From the NCBI RefSeq assembly GCF_902459465.1, contig NC_047081.1, positions 10,073,883-10,137,882 on the forward strand: a stretch of 64,000 nucleotides of DNA, in the 5' to 3' direction. Shown in pieces: positions 31,501-41,820 of the stretch (within the stretch, counting starts at the first letter, position 1; each line of letters begins with the position of its first letter). The translations under genes were made by a program, and so were the position numbers. This DNA is from Asterias rubens (taxonomy: Eukaryota > Echinodermata > Asteroidea > Forcipulatida > Asteriidae). The notes below the pieces were generated by a model, which was not told where the DNA came from, searched no databases, and saw nothing but the letters and a program-made list of their open reading frames with translations.

Positions 31501-34500
31501 GTTAATGGTCTGTCGCGTCGGGATAGCCGATTTGTGGTGGTGGCGTAATTAATGATTCAGGTTTCCGCGATCGAATACTATTCTCGCGAGATCACTGCTT
31601 TCGCGCGAAGCTGCTGGCTGCCAACTGCTACAAGACTATCGCCAGTGTCTCGGAATCGGGGGAGCCTCGAACGATACCACCGCGATAGACATTAAGACGA
31701 GCTTGCCTTCAGCGTCATAAACACATGAAGGTTACCGAGCAACCTAATGTTGATTACCATCCATAGAGCATTATAGCCTTTTGACAAGGCTTTCGTGACT
31801 GGGACAGCTTCATATCGTCGCTATCCCAAGCGAATGGAAGGGAAGACCACGCACCGAGTAGCTACATGGTCTCCCAGCAGTATCAGTCGCTTAAAATTAT
31901 TGTTCAGAGACACTTTGAAGACACTGGACACTACTGGTAATTGTCAAAGACCAGTCTTCTCACTTGGTGTATCTCAACATATGCATAAAAATAATAACAA
32001 ACCTGTGAAAATTTGAGCTCAATCGGTCGTCGAAGTTGCGAGATAATAGTGAAAGAAAAAAAAACACCATTGTTACACGAAGTTGTGTGCTTTCAGATGC
32101 TTGATTTCAAAACCTCAAATTTTAAACTTGAGGTCTCGAAATCAAATTCGTGGAAAATTACTTTTTTTCTCGAACACGTCACTTTAGAGGGAGCCGTTTC
32201 TCACAATGTTTTTTAAACTATCAACAGCTCCCCATTACTCGTTACTAAGTAAGGTTTTTTGCTAATAATTATTTTGAGTAATTACCAATAGTGTCCACTG
32301 CCTTTAATACATACAGAAATTAATTACAATAGACTTGTCGGAAAAGATAACATTTGTGAAGTTTTTTTAAAAACGAATAGTGTTTAGCATCCTTGATGTG
32401 CTTTGGAAGAGTGTTTCATTCTTTTGGTCCCAAAACAGTAGAGTGGAGCTTTTATAAAATTTGGCCCTGATGTCTTCAGTGATGATGTGCACACGCGGTG
32501 TTAAGCGTTATTTTAAAAATGTGCAACTCTTGACGTCAGATTGACGTCAGCAGTCTCGACTTCAATTCCTAATGTAGGTCGAGAGATGTGTTTTGCAATA
32601 ATCCGACAATAATCCCGTCATCTCGTAATAACCATCTCGTAAATAGTGCATTTAAAGGCACTACACACGTTTGGATTGTCAGAGACCATGGCCCAATTTC
32701 ATAGAGCTGCTAAGCACAAAAATTTGCTGAACATGAAATTTCTTCCTTGATATCCTTAATAAATACAGGATTACCAACCAAATTTCCACCTGATTTACAG
32801 GATAAGCAAACAACAGCTGAATACAGTAACAAGCAATTTGCAACAATTTTTGTGCTTAGCAGCTCTATGAAACTGGCCCCAGTCTTCTCTCTCGCCTGGT
32901 GTATTTCAAAATATGCACATTAATTATAGCAAATCTGTGAAAATTTGAACCCATTTGGTTGTCGAAGTTGCGAGAGGACAGTAGATGAAAAAACACCCTT
33001 TTCGCACTGAGTTGTGTGCTTTCAGATGCTCGAATTCGAGACCTCAGTTGAGGTCTCTAATTTACCTCTTTTTCAAAATCTATGCTACCTCAGAGGGAGC
33101 CGTTTCTCACAATGTGTTATACTATCAACATAACTACATTGCTCGTTACCAAGTTCAAGTTTTTGTGCTTACAATTATTTAGAGTAATCACCAATAATGT
33201 CCAGTGCCTTGAAAACACCCGATGTTCTCAACTCTTGGGTTCACACAGGTTATAGTGCAGGAAAAGTTAACGGGAAAAAATTCAAAAAACAGGTGTGTGG
33301 TTTTTTTTAAGGTAGTATAAATTGGTTTATTCAGTAAATGAGAAATATTCTTTATGGCTTTGACTGGAAGTGGGGGCTCGAAGGAGTATGTCGTTAAGCC
33401 ACCATGAATCCAGAAGTCCACGTGACTGTACAAAGTAGGTTATAGGTAAACTGTTGGTCTACTTTGGGGGCCTTTTTTATTTATTTAATTATTTATTAAT
33501 TTAGTTTTTTATTTACTTAATTGTTTATGTTCATATTTATTTTATTTGTAATATTTTTTCATTGCATTATCTTGCCTTATTTCATTTATTTTATTTTGTT
33601 TTTATCTAAGCCCTATATTTTGTTTCATTTTTTTTTGGGGGGGGGGGTGGGTGGGACGGGTGAGTTTAACACGGTACGAATAATATTGGTCTTAAATTTA
33701 ACAATTCTCGCATCTAGTTTTTAAATCACATCGAAATTGAAACATGAGTGTTTGAGACAAACTCCTGATGGGGGAGGAGTACAATTTCTCAAGAAAATTG
33801 ATAATTGAGTGAAGCTTACCGACAACAAATCGGGAGTAGATAGTTTGTAATCGATCTTTAACAAAACTTTATTTTCTGCTATAAAAGCGATGTCAGGTTT
33901 GGATATGAAACTACCGATTGAGTTTAAAAAAATGTCAACGCACTTGAAAGAACTCCTCAACTTATAGTTATGATCACAACAACTTAACCTTTAGAAATAA
34001 CTGTATTCTCATCACAGTTTTGAGATTGTGACCTGGGTGATGTAAACATACGTCACATACTCAATGATTACTTCTCCATACACTGAACGCGTTTTGTAAT
34101 TATCAAAGACCAGCATTCTCACTTGGTGTATTCCAACATATTATACACAAATCAGTGAACATTTTGACTTAAATATTGTCCGAATCATTGAATAAGTTCA
34201 TCTGGATTGTTGATAGCCGGTTTTTTCTTCAAATCCAAAAATAATGTAGAACGGTAACTTATACATATGATTTTAGTTAGTTATGTTTCATTTCAAAGCT
34301 GTGAGTTTTAAACTTCTCATAAATTATAAAATGAATACTAACAAGTAGCATTTGAATACCACTATAAATAGTATAGTGTGCAGTTCAGAGTTAAAGGGAA
34401 AACATACTTCTTGTTTTCTTGAAAAAAAAATCACTGCAGATGTTTTTTCTTTTCAAGGCTGGATTAACGTCCGAAAAATTCCAGCTTATCACCGAATGCT

Positions 34501-37500
34501 TTGAGTCCTGATTGTGACGTTCTGTCCCAATACACGGTTAACTCCATGCATCAAACCAACAACTCGTATTGTACACGTACTGTTCAACCCCCTCGATCCT
34601 TTGTACGAGAACAGCGCCGCTATCGAGGCGTGAAACGGCTTTTATGATCGGCAATTAAAAAGAAAAATTCTCCGGAGGAGGAATAACAAAATAAACCCCT
34701 CAGTTTGTATCTGAATTGCATTCCAATGTAGGCTCTCTTGTACCTATATAACAGGGAAAACAGGGATTAAAGGGGCACTGTACTATCGGTCACATGTGAG
34801 TTCTTGCGATAGTAAATAATTCGACAACGGCAAACAGGATTTTGCTCAGAACAGAATTAACCAAAGATGCTTGTCACTGTTGGTTAATGAATTCAGACGT
34901 TTACATTTTCAGAGACCAAAACGAGACCTTGAACGGGAAAGTGCATGGAATTATTAACCTTCCTCCGTGATCAAACAGATGGGTTTATATGAGTCACTTC
35001 AAACACATCCTTTAGGTAAAGGCCCGGTCACACAGGCCCCGATAACGAGAACGAAAACGAGTCGGAACGAAAACGAGAACGATAAAAAACCCATGCTCGC
35101 CCTTGTGGGCGTATTCTGCGTGGAGCAATTCAACCAATCGAGGGTGTGCATTGTTATCTTTCTCGTTTTTTGTACTCGTTTTCGTTCTCGTTATCGGGGC
35201 TTGTGTGACCGGGCCTTAAGTCTCACTTTAAAAAATGGATCAACTCCTTCTAACTTGGCTAAAAGACATCTCAATTAAGTATTTTTAATTCAAAGAAATG
35301 GGAGAGCGAGTTTGACGAAAGTATCTACAACAAAAGTGTTTCAGAGACACTAGGTGGCAGCAGACTTACTAGTTGTAATAACTCTATTAGCCTGAACGTC
35401 TGACGTCATTCTTTGAGGCTCGTTATCCTTGTAACAGGGGCCCAGTCTATAACACTATAAGCCAATAATAGTAAAGATATTGTTTTACCCCCTCATTAGA
35501 TACAGCGGCTAGACGGCCAATAAGGAAAGACGTCGGTCGATGTAGAAGGACGTACTTGACTGAACCTTCTGCCAAGAATCCAACTTCAAGTGTCCGGGAT
35601 GAATTCAAGAGGACTCGGCGACAAGAACCTCTGACTCAGGTGGGTCAAGATTAGGGTCAGAGTTAATAGAGTCAGGATCAAATTTCGTGGTCGAGATCAA
35701 GGTAAAGGGGTTTGGGCCAAGGTTTAAGGGCAAGAGTACAGACAGGTTAAGAGTTTAGAGTCAGGATCATCAGACTGCATGGTCAAAGTAAAGGATTAGG
35801 GTCAGGGTCAGAGAACAGAGTCAGGATCAGACTGCATGGTCGAGGTCAAAGTAAAGGATTAGGGTCAGAGAACAGAGTCAGGATCAAACTGCATGGTCGA
35901 GGTTAAAGTGAAATATTAGGGTCAGGGTCAGAGAACAGAATCAGGCTCAGACTGCATGGTCGCGGTCAAAGTGGAGGGATGGGGTCAGGGTCAAAGTCAG
36001 AGTCAGAGTGAGTACAGAGTCAGTTTCAGACGGCATGGTCGAGGTCAAATTGAAGTATACAGGTCAAGGTCAGAGTACAGAGTCAGGGTCAGACTGCGTG
36101 GTCTAGGTCAAAGTGAAAGTCAAAATACTTCCTGCTTAAGCAGTTCATTAAACTTTTCCCTGGTAACTGGTAGTTCCGGCAAATCAACCCCTCTGTCGCC
36201 CAAACGAAAGAAACCCTCCGCTCATGAGACTTCTGACAGTTCTCATTCGAGGGTTCATTATAGTTTTACCTTAGTCTCTTTCTCATTTTCTCCATCCAGT
36301 GTGATCAACCGTGTAATGATGGCAACTCATGTTTACCGACGAGAATACTGCTTGAGCAGAGTCTATACGCAAACACATGGACCTCAACCGATTATGAGGT
36401 AAGCCACCAATATCGAGGTATGAGGTAAGCCACCAATATCGTGAAAACAATTGAACCAAATGCCATTAGTCTATATGACTTTTTATTTGGTATTGTATTT
36501 TTATACGAAAATAAACCAATTTTGAATTGAATTGAATTGAATTGAACGATTCCGAAAACCTAAGGTTACTTTTACACTGCCTTTGAGGTAAAAGTAGAGA
36601 ACTCTACATCATGTACAATGTGCTGTGTGTAGAAGCTTTTGTCAATCTTTAAATTTCTCATGACTGTATAATTACTGTCGCAGGTTGTGGAGGATTGCCA
36701 GTGCGTACCCAGGGTGCACCCATGTGACAGGATGCCACTATTTAAAGTTTTCCATCACAACACGCCGTACGAGACCACAATCGATGTTGGAGAATGCAGG
36801 GGTAGATGCTTCGCAGGGTCGGGTATGTTCACAGCATGTTCGTTCACCTGGAGGGGGTGGCACCATGGTACTTGCCCACAAGCCCCACCCCGGTTGCCCC
36901 TCATTTTGAATATTAACTTTTAAGATAATTTATCACTTTCATTGTGTTTGTTCTTACACCTGGACACGTGTCCCCACCCCCCTTTTTTTGGTTTACAGAT
37001 TCTGATTTGGAGTGTCGGGCAATCCAGAACAAAACGGAAACGGTGCTTGGTCCGAATGGTACGTAATCTGAAATCTTAACCATTGAATTAAACTTTTTTT
37101 TTTTGACAAACGCCGTACAGCCGGGGACATTGTATCAGAACACGGCTGAATAATAATGCTGTTTAAGACAATGGGAATGTTTAAAAACATCATGTACCGA
37201 CAGCGGCCCACTATAACAGCCCACAGGGTTTTGTACACAGACCGATTCAGCAATCTTATCAAACTGTGAACACCGGCGTGTAGGTATGAAATCGGATTCT
37301 TAAGTGCGGCAAATCTGTGATAGAGTACACGGTTACTATGAAATCCTCAAAATTATATTATGTATTGAAAAAATGGTTGTTTTTCTCTGTTCATTTGGCA
37401 ACAGGTCACGAATGTGTAGAAGTGGTCACCAGTTGCGCATGTGCCGAAAGCTGCTACCGTGCGAGTCACGTGGTGTCTTTCTATATCATCAAACACAACG

Positions 37501-38337
37501 AAACGACAGGCGAACCCTACGAGACAGTTCAAGTGAGGCTGGGCGGGAAAGGAGGGGGGGGGGTGTCTGGTTTGAAATCTCACCATAGACCCCCTTGAAT
37601 TGGCCGCCATCTTTGATGAAACGTACACGCGTGAAAGGCTATCACTGGCTGAGAGTCGTGCGCAGTACACGCATGCACTTTTCCCATTGTTTTATGGGAG
37701 TCAATGACGCCATGTGATCCACATATAGTGAAAACATAGAGCTATATATATTGACTAGAGCGCTAACTTGTGTTGTTTATTTAACACATCAAATAGCAAA
37801 CAGTTTTAAGTATAATTTTTTTTCCCGCAGGAAATGGATGTTGGAAAATGCGTTGGAGGTTGTGTCGATAGAAAGGGCGTCTGTATTCGAAAGTGAGTAA
37901 AACAGTTTTGTTAATACTTATTAGTTTTAATTTGTTGTAGATTTGTTGTTAATTTATTTGTTCATTTAATAATGGTTAAAATAAAAATATTATAGAGTAT
38001 ATAGGTAAGATTACCCCACAATAATTGAAAGCTGCACCATTGTGCACCACTAATTTCTGCCAAAACATTTACATTGGTGTTATTTTAACAACATGTATGA
38101 GGTTCATTTGATTCTCTCTTCGCCATCCTGCTGAGTGTCTTAAAACAATCATGGTTAATATTCTACAAAGACTGATTTGCATTGTTTTAATCGCTTCTAT
38201 TTTACAGCACAAACTGCGCTGCCATTCTGCTTCCAAACACCCACTGTTCACCCAAGGAGTATGTCCCGCACACCTTCCTGACGAGAGATCGCGAGAACTT
38301 GACTGTGCACGTGGTAAACGAATGCAGGTGCTTCTGA
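28413..38337 (+). CDS. pnhd: Pinhead-like secreted protein with two cystine-knot-like domains (8 coding exons)
   Basis: Exons 28413-28515, 30295-30636, 35500-35639, 36684-36822, 36999-37058, 37405-37532, 37831-37892 and 38208-38337. All have AG/GT borders and compatible phases (1,1,0,1,1,0,2), giving 367 residues and a TGA stop. Layout: signal peptide at about 18-34 (NLLFILIVISQAV); acidic Asn/Asp-rich linker to about 145; basic segment with KRTRR at 185-189, a possible convertase site. Domain 1 covers about 200-280 (CRGRC 233-237, CxC 272-274) and domain 2 about 281-367 (CVGGC 311-315, CxC 364-366). CxGxC and terminal CxC are cystine-knot hallmarks. Sequons at Asn252, 293 and 355. Two tandem domains and a BMP/ADMP-type neighbour downstream on the same strand point to Pinhead, an extracellular modulator of ADMP/BMP signalling in chordates. 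Another DAN-like antagonist is possible. Confidence 0.8.
28804..29302. mobile_element. TTAA MITE (family 1) with enlarged central palindrome, pinhead intron 1
   Basis: TTAA ends. The central hairpin is expanded into nested inverted copies of GCTTGATTTCGGGAC and GAGGTC (28995-29125), so the element could fold into a branched hairpin. Confidence 0.75.
29826..30200 (+). mobile_element. tRNA-derived SINE-like element, pinhead intron 1
   Basis: Contains GTGTGGGTTCGAGTCCCGATT (B-box), then TTTAGCAAGACACTGAACCATGATTGCTTC. This is the same order of blocks as the SINE at 20180-20495, here on the plus strand and diverged. Confidence 0.5.
30295..30636 (+). CDS. pnhd: pinhead-like exon 2: acidic linker
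   Basis: Acceptor TATTTGTTTTTAAG|GA, donor ATTCG|GTGGGT, phases 1 to 1. Encodes residues 35-148: Ser/Thr-rich, then Asn/Asp/Glu-rich with imperfect repeats (PLNMDSVPLNQDNGLLNEED), then CCYRQRKF. No known domain; probably a flexible, poorly conserved linker. An alternative GT at 30641 breaks the phase with exon 3. Confidence 0.7.
30637..31913. other. Part of pinhead intron 2, no further feature
   Basis: Contains an A-run of about 22 (30721-30742) and a second A/C-rich stretch (31125-31160). No exon-like segment. Confidence 0.4.
31914..32307. mobile_element. TTAA MITE (family 1), pinhead intron 2
   Basis: Well preserved: right end GTGTCCACTGCCTTTAA, left end ACACTGGACACTACTGG. Central hairpin CCTCAAATTTTAAACTTGAGG intact. 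Confidence 0.8.
32652..33212. mobile_element. TTAA MITE (family 1) interrupted by another MITE, pinhead intron 2
   Basis: Left arm begins TTAAAGGCACTACACACG. The element is split after CAGAGACCA by the family 2 insert and resumes with CAGTCTTCTCTCTCGC. The right end has mutated TTAA (TTGA). Confidence 0.75.
32687..32880. mobile_element. Family 2 palindromic MITE nested in a family 1 MITE
   Basis: Arms: GCCCAATTTCATAGAGCTGC, TAAGCACAAAAATT and the complement AATTTTTGTGCTTAGCAGC, TCTATGAAACTGGCCC. About 194 bp, non-coding. Related diverged copies lie near 43715-43905, 56755-56950 and 59965-60530. Confidence 0.75.
33213..35016. other. Part of pinhead intron 2
   Basis: T-rich stretch with a G-run (33637-33650), a decayed family 1 arm near 34090-34190, and otherwise nothing recognised. 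Confidence 0.4.
35017..35219. mobile_element. Palindromic element with CCCGGTCACAC ends (family 5), pinhead intron 2
   Basis: Starts TAAAGGCCCGGTCACACAGG, continues CCCCGATAACGAGAACG, and ends with the complement CGTTCTCGTTATCGGGG, CTTGTGTGACCGGGCCTTA. Nearly perfect arms of about 55 bases around a short GC-richer centre; about 200 bp. High arm identity suggests a young insertion. Confidence 0.8.
35500..35639 (+). CDS. pnhd: pinhead-like exon 3: basic segment with possible cleavage site
   Basis: Acceptor TTTTACCCCCTCATTAG|AT, donor GACTCAG|GTGGGT. The only frame that fits exon 2 (phase 1) and exon 4 (phase 0) is open throughout. It encodes residues 149-195, rich in Arg/Lys (RRPIRKDVGRCRR, FKRTRRQEP). 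KRTRR fits a furin-like RxxR consensus just before the first cystine-knot domain. Too short to be found as an ordinary open frame; supported by splice signals and phase. Confidence 0.7.
35640..36130. repeat. Minisatellite of about 60-bp units in pinhead intron 3
   Basis: Six to seven irregular units built on AGAGTCAGGATCAGACTGCATGGTCGAGGTCAAAGT and AAAGGATTAGGGTCAGGGTC. Starts immediately after the exon 3 donor, so the donor GTGGGTCAAG is itself the first unit's edge. The apparent Gln/Ser-rich frame through it is not a gene. Confidence 0.75.
36470..36545 (+). mobile_element. 3' tail of a retrotransposon with (GAATT)n
   Basis: AATAAACCAATTTTGAATT followed by four GAATT units. A polyadenylation-like AATAAA next to a 5-base tandem tail is typical of the 3' end of CR1-like or SINE elements. 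The rest of the element is not recognisable. Confidence 0.5.
36684..36822 (+). CDS. pnhd: pinhead-like exon 4: first cystine-knot domain, N-terminal half
   Basis: Acceptor CTGTCGCAG|GT, donor GTCGG|GTATGT. Encodes VVEDCQCVPRVHPCDRMP through TTIDVGECRGRCFAGS (residues 196-241). The CxGxC ring motif matches the one in exon 7 (EMDVGKCVGGC). Confidence 0.85.
36999..37058 (+). CDS. pnhd: pinhead-like exon 5: 60-base micro-exon
   Basis: Strong acceptor (CCCCCCTTTTTTTGGTTTACAG) and donor AATG|GTACGT. Encodes DSDLECRAIQNKTETVLGPN (residues 242-261) with an N-glycosylation sequon at Asn252. Phase 1 to 1, so skipping it would keep the frame but remove one knot cysteine. Confidence 0.8.
37405..37532 (+). 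CDS. pnhd: pinhead-like exon 6: end of first and start of second cystine-knot domain
   Basis: Acceptor TTTGGCAACAG|GT, donor TTCAA|GTGAGG. Residues 262-304: HECVEVVTSCACAESCYR closes domain 1 with CxC. RASHVVSFYIIKHNETTGEPY opens domain 2 (sequon Asn293). Confidence 0.85.
37586..37718. repeat. Interspersed repeat shared by pinhead and admp introns, copy 1
   Basis: GGCCGCCATCTTTGATGAAA, then CACGCGTGAAAGGCTATCAC and GTCATTGACG-like text recur at 58187-58327. The GCCGCCATCTT block is the reverse of a YY1-type AAGATGGCGGC site. Whether this is a transposon relic or a shared regulatory module cannot be decided here. Confidence 0.6.
37831..37892 (+). CDS. pnhd: pinhead-like exon 7: second CxGxC motif
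   Basis: Acceptor TTTTTTTTCCCGCAG|GA, donor GAAA|GTGAGT, phases 0 to 2. Encodes EMDVGKCVGGCVDRKGVCIR (residues 305-324). Confidence 0.85.
38208..38337 (+). CDS. pnhd: pinhead-like exon 8: C-terminal end and stop
   Basis: Acceptor CTTCTATTTTACAG|CA. Encodes NTNCAAILLPNTHCSPKEY through ENLTVHVVNECRCF and TGA (38335-38337). The protein ends one residue after the final CxC, as cystine-knot proteins often do. Confidence 0.85.
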
Positions 38338-38689
38338 GTGCAACGAGGTTGAACGGGATTTACAATTTCCAACTATGTGTCTAGGACAATGATGTCATTT
38401 TGCTCATGAGATTTTTTCCCGCCAAACTTTATATGGTGCTTTGCTGGAATTGTCTGACTAATGTTGATGAGTTTGATTATGTAATATTTCACTCCATGCA
38501 GTGGTGACTCTTGTATATAATTATGTTAATATAATGATTAACCACACCAATAAGAAGAGCTTATAGCTGTCCTTTATGAAGGAACTGTTATCCATCCACG
38601 TAATGGAACAATGGTGCCAAGACTTCAAGCCCCTTAAGATGCTATTAAGATGCCTGATACTTCACGCGGGAGGCAACGAATGCAGTTGC

Positions 38690-38825
38690 CTCCAGCCCCA
38701 CTGGTCATTGCCTTCCTTGAAATGCTCCGGTAGAAGATTACAATTTCCTCATAGGGTGCCCTTTACCCATGCGAACATGCCCTGATGCCCTTTGCCCTTT
38801 GAAGCATATGCTTTGGAAGGTGACT
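38690..38825. repeat. Interspersed repeat (GTGCCCTTT family), copy 1
   Basis: GAAATGCTCCGGTAGAAGAT, TACAATTTCCTCATAGGGTG and GAAGCATATGC occur in the same order at 42945-43080. A reverse-oriented relative is at about 59405-59510. Lies in what could be the pinhead 3' UTR. Confidence 0.55.
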
Positions 38826-39046
38826 GAAAAGAAGAACTTTAAAACTGGGTCCTAAACCCAACGAGATCAGTCCTAACCAAGAGCAGTGTGTCAAGACCAG
38901 AGGAGAGTCCCAGACCACGGCCGATTCCGGATGTCTGAGGGGAAGATATACAACACTGACCGTGAGAGACTTTTAAAAGATTTTAACCTGTACCCACTGG
39001 AGGTTACACGAATGAGCAGAGATTTGATGGAGATCTTCAGGATATA

Positions 39047-39353
39047 CTAAAGACACTTGACACTATTGGTAGTTGTCAAAGACCAGTCTTCTCACCTGGT
39101 GTATCTCAACATATGCACAAAATAACAAACCTGTGAAAATTTGAGCTCAAATTGGTCGTTGAAGTTGCGAGATAATAATGAAAGAAAAAACACCCTTGTC
39201 ACACGAAGTTGTGTGCTTTCAGGCTTGATTTCGAGAGACCTCAAAATCATATTCTGAGGTCTCGAAATCAAATGCGTGGAAAATTACTTACCAAGTAAAG
39301 TTTTATGCTAACAACTTTTTTGAGTAATTGCCAGTAGTGTCCGCTGCCTTTAA
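39047..39353. mobile_element. TTAA MITE (family 1), internally shortened
   Basis: Left arm full (GACACTATTGGTAGTTGTC), right arm shortened but with the TTAA end. Central hairpin CCTCAAAATCATATTCTGAGG kept. Confidence 0.75.
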
Positions 39354-39956
39354 ATTGCCTGAAAGACATCCGACTAGCAGTAGAGCCTTTTCACAACGCA
39401 CACAGTACAAGCACAAAAGGGGACAGTCAACACACGACTTCCAACTGTTGAAAAAAGACACCACAAATCAGGGACTTAATTTAAGGACAATCTTCTTATC
39501 CCTCTCCTGTTGAGTTGAGGAATATTCTTCCCGAAAATGTTTGTGTAGTGTAAAAATAACCTGGAAAGAAAATGGATATCGGGTACGAGAATGCTTCACA
39601 ATTTAATAGTTCAGCCATCACTTTTACGTATTAAAGGTAAACGAAGGTCAGGAAAAATTCTTAGAACTGTCACTTTATCAAAAATCTAACTCAGCTCATA
39701 GTAATTGGATTGTTATAAGAATTGTAAAGGATATGTACATAGGTTTATACTAATCAAGTGTAAAAGGGTTATTAAAACCACCAGTAAATATTATAATCAT
39801 GTATAAACTATGCCATAAAGACAACGAGAATACGTATGTGTGTTTCAGACGTGGAGAGTCCCTCATGTTGCGTCTGTTAATATTAAAACAGCACTGTGTA
39901 ATCTGAAAAATTGTTTGATCATTTGCATTTATTTGTGCAAACTGTGCCCATTGAAC

Positions 39957-40340
39957 ATAAAGGCAGTGGACAATATTGGTAATTACTCAAAATAATTAAT
40001 AGCATAAAACTTTACTTGGTAATGATTAATGGGGAGAGGTTGATAGTATAAAACATTGTGAGAAACTGCTCCCTCAGAAGTGGCATAGTTTTCGAGAGAG
40101 AAGTATTTTCCCACGAATTTGATTTCGGGACCTCAAGTTTAGAATTTGAGGCTTCGAAACCAACCATCTAAAAGCACACAACTTCGTGTGACAAGGTTTT
40201 TTTCTTTCATTATTAACTCTCAACTTCGACGACCGATTGAGCTAAAATTTTCACAGGTTTGTTATTTCATGTATATGTTGAGATACACCGGGTGAGAAGA
40301 CTGGTCTTTGACAATTACCAATAGTGTCCAGTGTCTTTAA
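39957..40340. mobile_element. TTAA MITE (family 1)
   Basis: Full-length; the left TTAA is mutated to ATAA and the right TTAA is intact. A second truncated copy in tandem begins at the right TTAA and runs to about 40510. Confidence 0.75.
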
Positions 40341-41080
40341 AAGCAGGATACACCTTTGGTAATGTCAAAGACCATTATTTTCATCCCTTGGTGTATTGAG
40401 CATAAGCATACAATAACAAACCTGTGACAATATGGGCTCAAATTAATTGGTAATCGAAGTTTCAAGAAGATAATGAAAGAAGAAAAAAAAACATCGTTGC
40501 ATAGATAACAAACGGTCCTTTTCGGAACCCCCCCCCCCCAACTCATTAGAGATAGTTATTACGGTGCTACCGCAAACCTTTCCATATTAAGCACAGAGTA
40601 GTTTTGCGTATCATTATGGTTGCCAGCCAACATTTAATTAAGTTTACATTATTTTTGCTTAGCAAAGAATTTTGTGAAGCCGATTTTTCTGCTAAAAACA
40701 GCTTTATGAAATTGATAAAGGAATTTTCGATAAAGCAATCCAGTGTTTTTGTACACCACATCCCCTTCCAGGGGTTGGTGAAGAGCGGTTATCGATACGG
40801 CGCGCTGCCCACCCATGGGAGAGGGGTTGCGGTTCAGTGACGTCACTACACACCTGGTTAAAGTGTTCACCCGGTAAAAATGACCAAATTGCGTGCTGCA
40901 TGTCGTGGTCACGAAACGTCAGTTAGCCGAAGAATAAATATAATAACGGGTGTCGCCACCGGAGACAGGCGCAAACCCCCGATGGTGAATCACTTTAGAA
41001 CATCTAAATTTGTATCAAAATAGACGTGGGTGGAAAGCAAAGAAACCTCCATCCATTTCCCCAATAATCATCACACTGTA

Positions 41081-41471
41081 TTAAAGGTAGTGGACACTTA
41101 TTTACTAAAAATAATTGTAAGCATAACGACTTACTTGGTAACGATCAATGGAGAGCTGTTGATGGTAAAACACTTTGTGAGAAACGGCTCCCTCTGAAGT
41201 AATGTAGTGTTCGAGAAAGAAGTGATTTTCCACTACAATATTTTAATTTGATTTCTAGACCACGGAATTAGATTTTTGAGGTCTCGAAATCAAGCATCTG
41301 AAAGCACACAACTTCGTGTGATAAGGGTGTTTTTCTACCATTATTATCTCGCAACTTCGATGACCGATTGAGCTCAAATTTTCACAGGTTTGTTATTTTA
41401 TGCATATGCTGAGATACACCAAGTGAGAAGACTGGTCTTTGACAATTACCAAAGGTGTCCAGTGTCTTTAA
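41081..41471. mobile_element. TTAA MITE (family 1)
   Basis: TTAA at both ends, arms GTAGTGGACACTTA and GGTGTCCAGTGTCTTTAA, both arms full length. Confidence 0.8.
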
Positions 41472-41675
41472 TGTGGGCGTTTGTTGTTGGTTTCTCTGCT
41501 AACACAGTAATCGGTGTAGCATCAGGGTGTTATGAAACAAAACTCAATTATTAATAGAGTCTGGATGATTAGTTACGCTTGTATTACAACTAACAATAAA
41601 AGCATGTCAAACTTGTTTGCGTTTGAAAAAATAATATCAGCCGGCTTGCTTTGAAATTCATTTTATTTTTAAAAT

Positions 41676-41820
41676 ACCAAGTAATAAACCATAAGGGAAA
41701 CTTGGTAACATTTAATTGACTTGGCGATGAATACCAATTTCCCACGAGTGGGATCTGAACCTACGATCCCGGATGAACGTGCCGGTGCTCTACCAACTAA
41801 GCGATCAAGCCATGTGCCTA
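41676..41820 (-). mobile_element. tRNA-Asn-like SINE
   Basis: Minus-strand head with A-box TCGCTTAGTTGG, GTT anticodon-type loop (CCGGCACGTTCATCCGG) and B-box GGTTCAGATCC. It is followed by a body ending AAGTTTCCCTTATGGTTTATTAC, shared with 3230-3270. This shared tail is why it is called a SINE, not a tRNA gene. Confidence 0.65.

Noticed and set aside
35956..36402. Gln/Ser/Arg-rich open frame of 148 residues
   Set aside because: It is a translation of the minisatellite in pinhead intron 3; periodic composition follows the DNA repeat and there is no splice or domain support.
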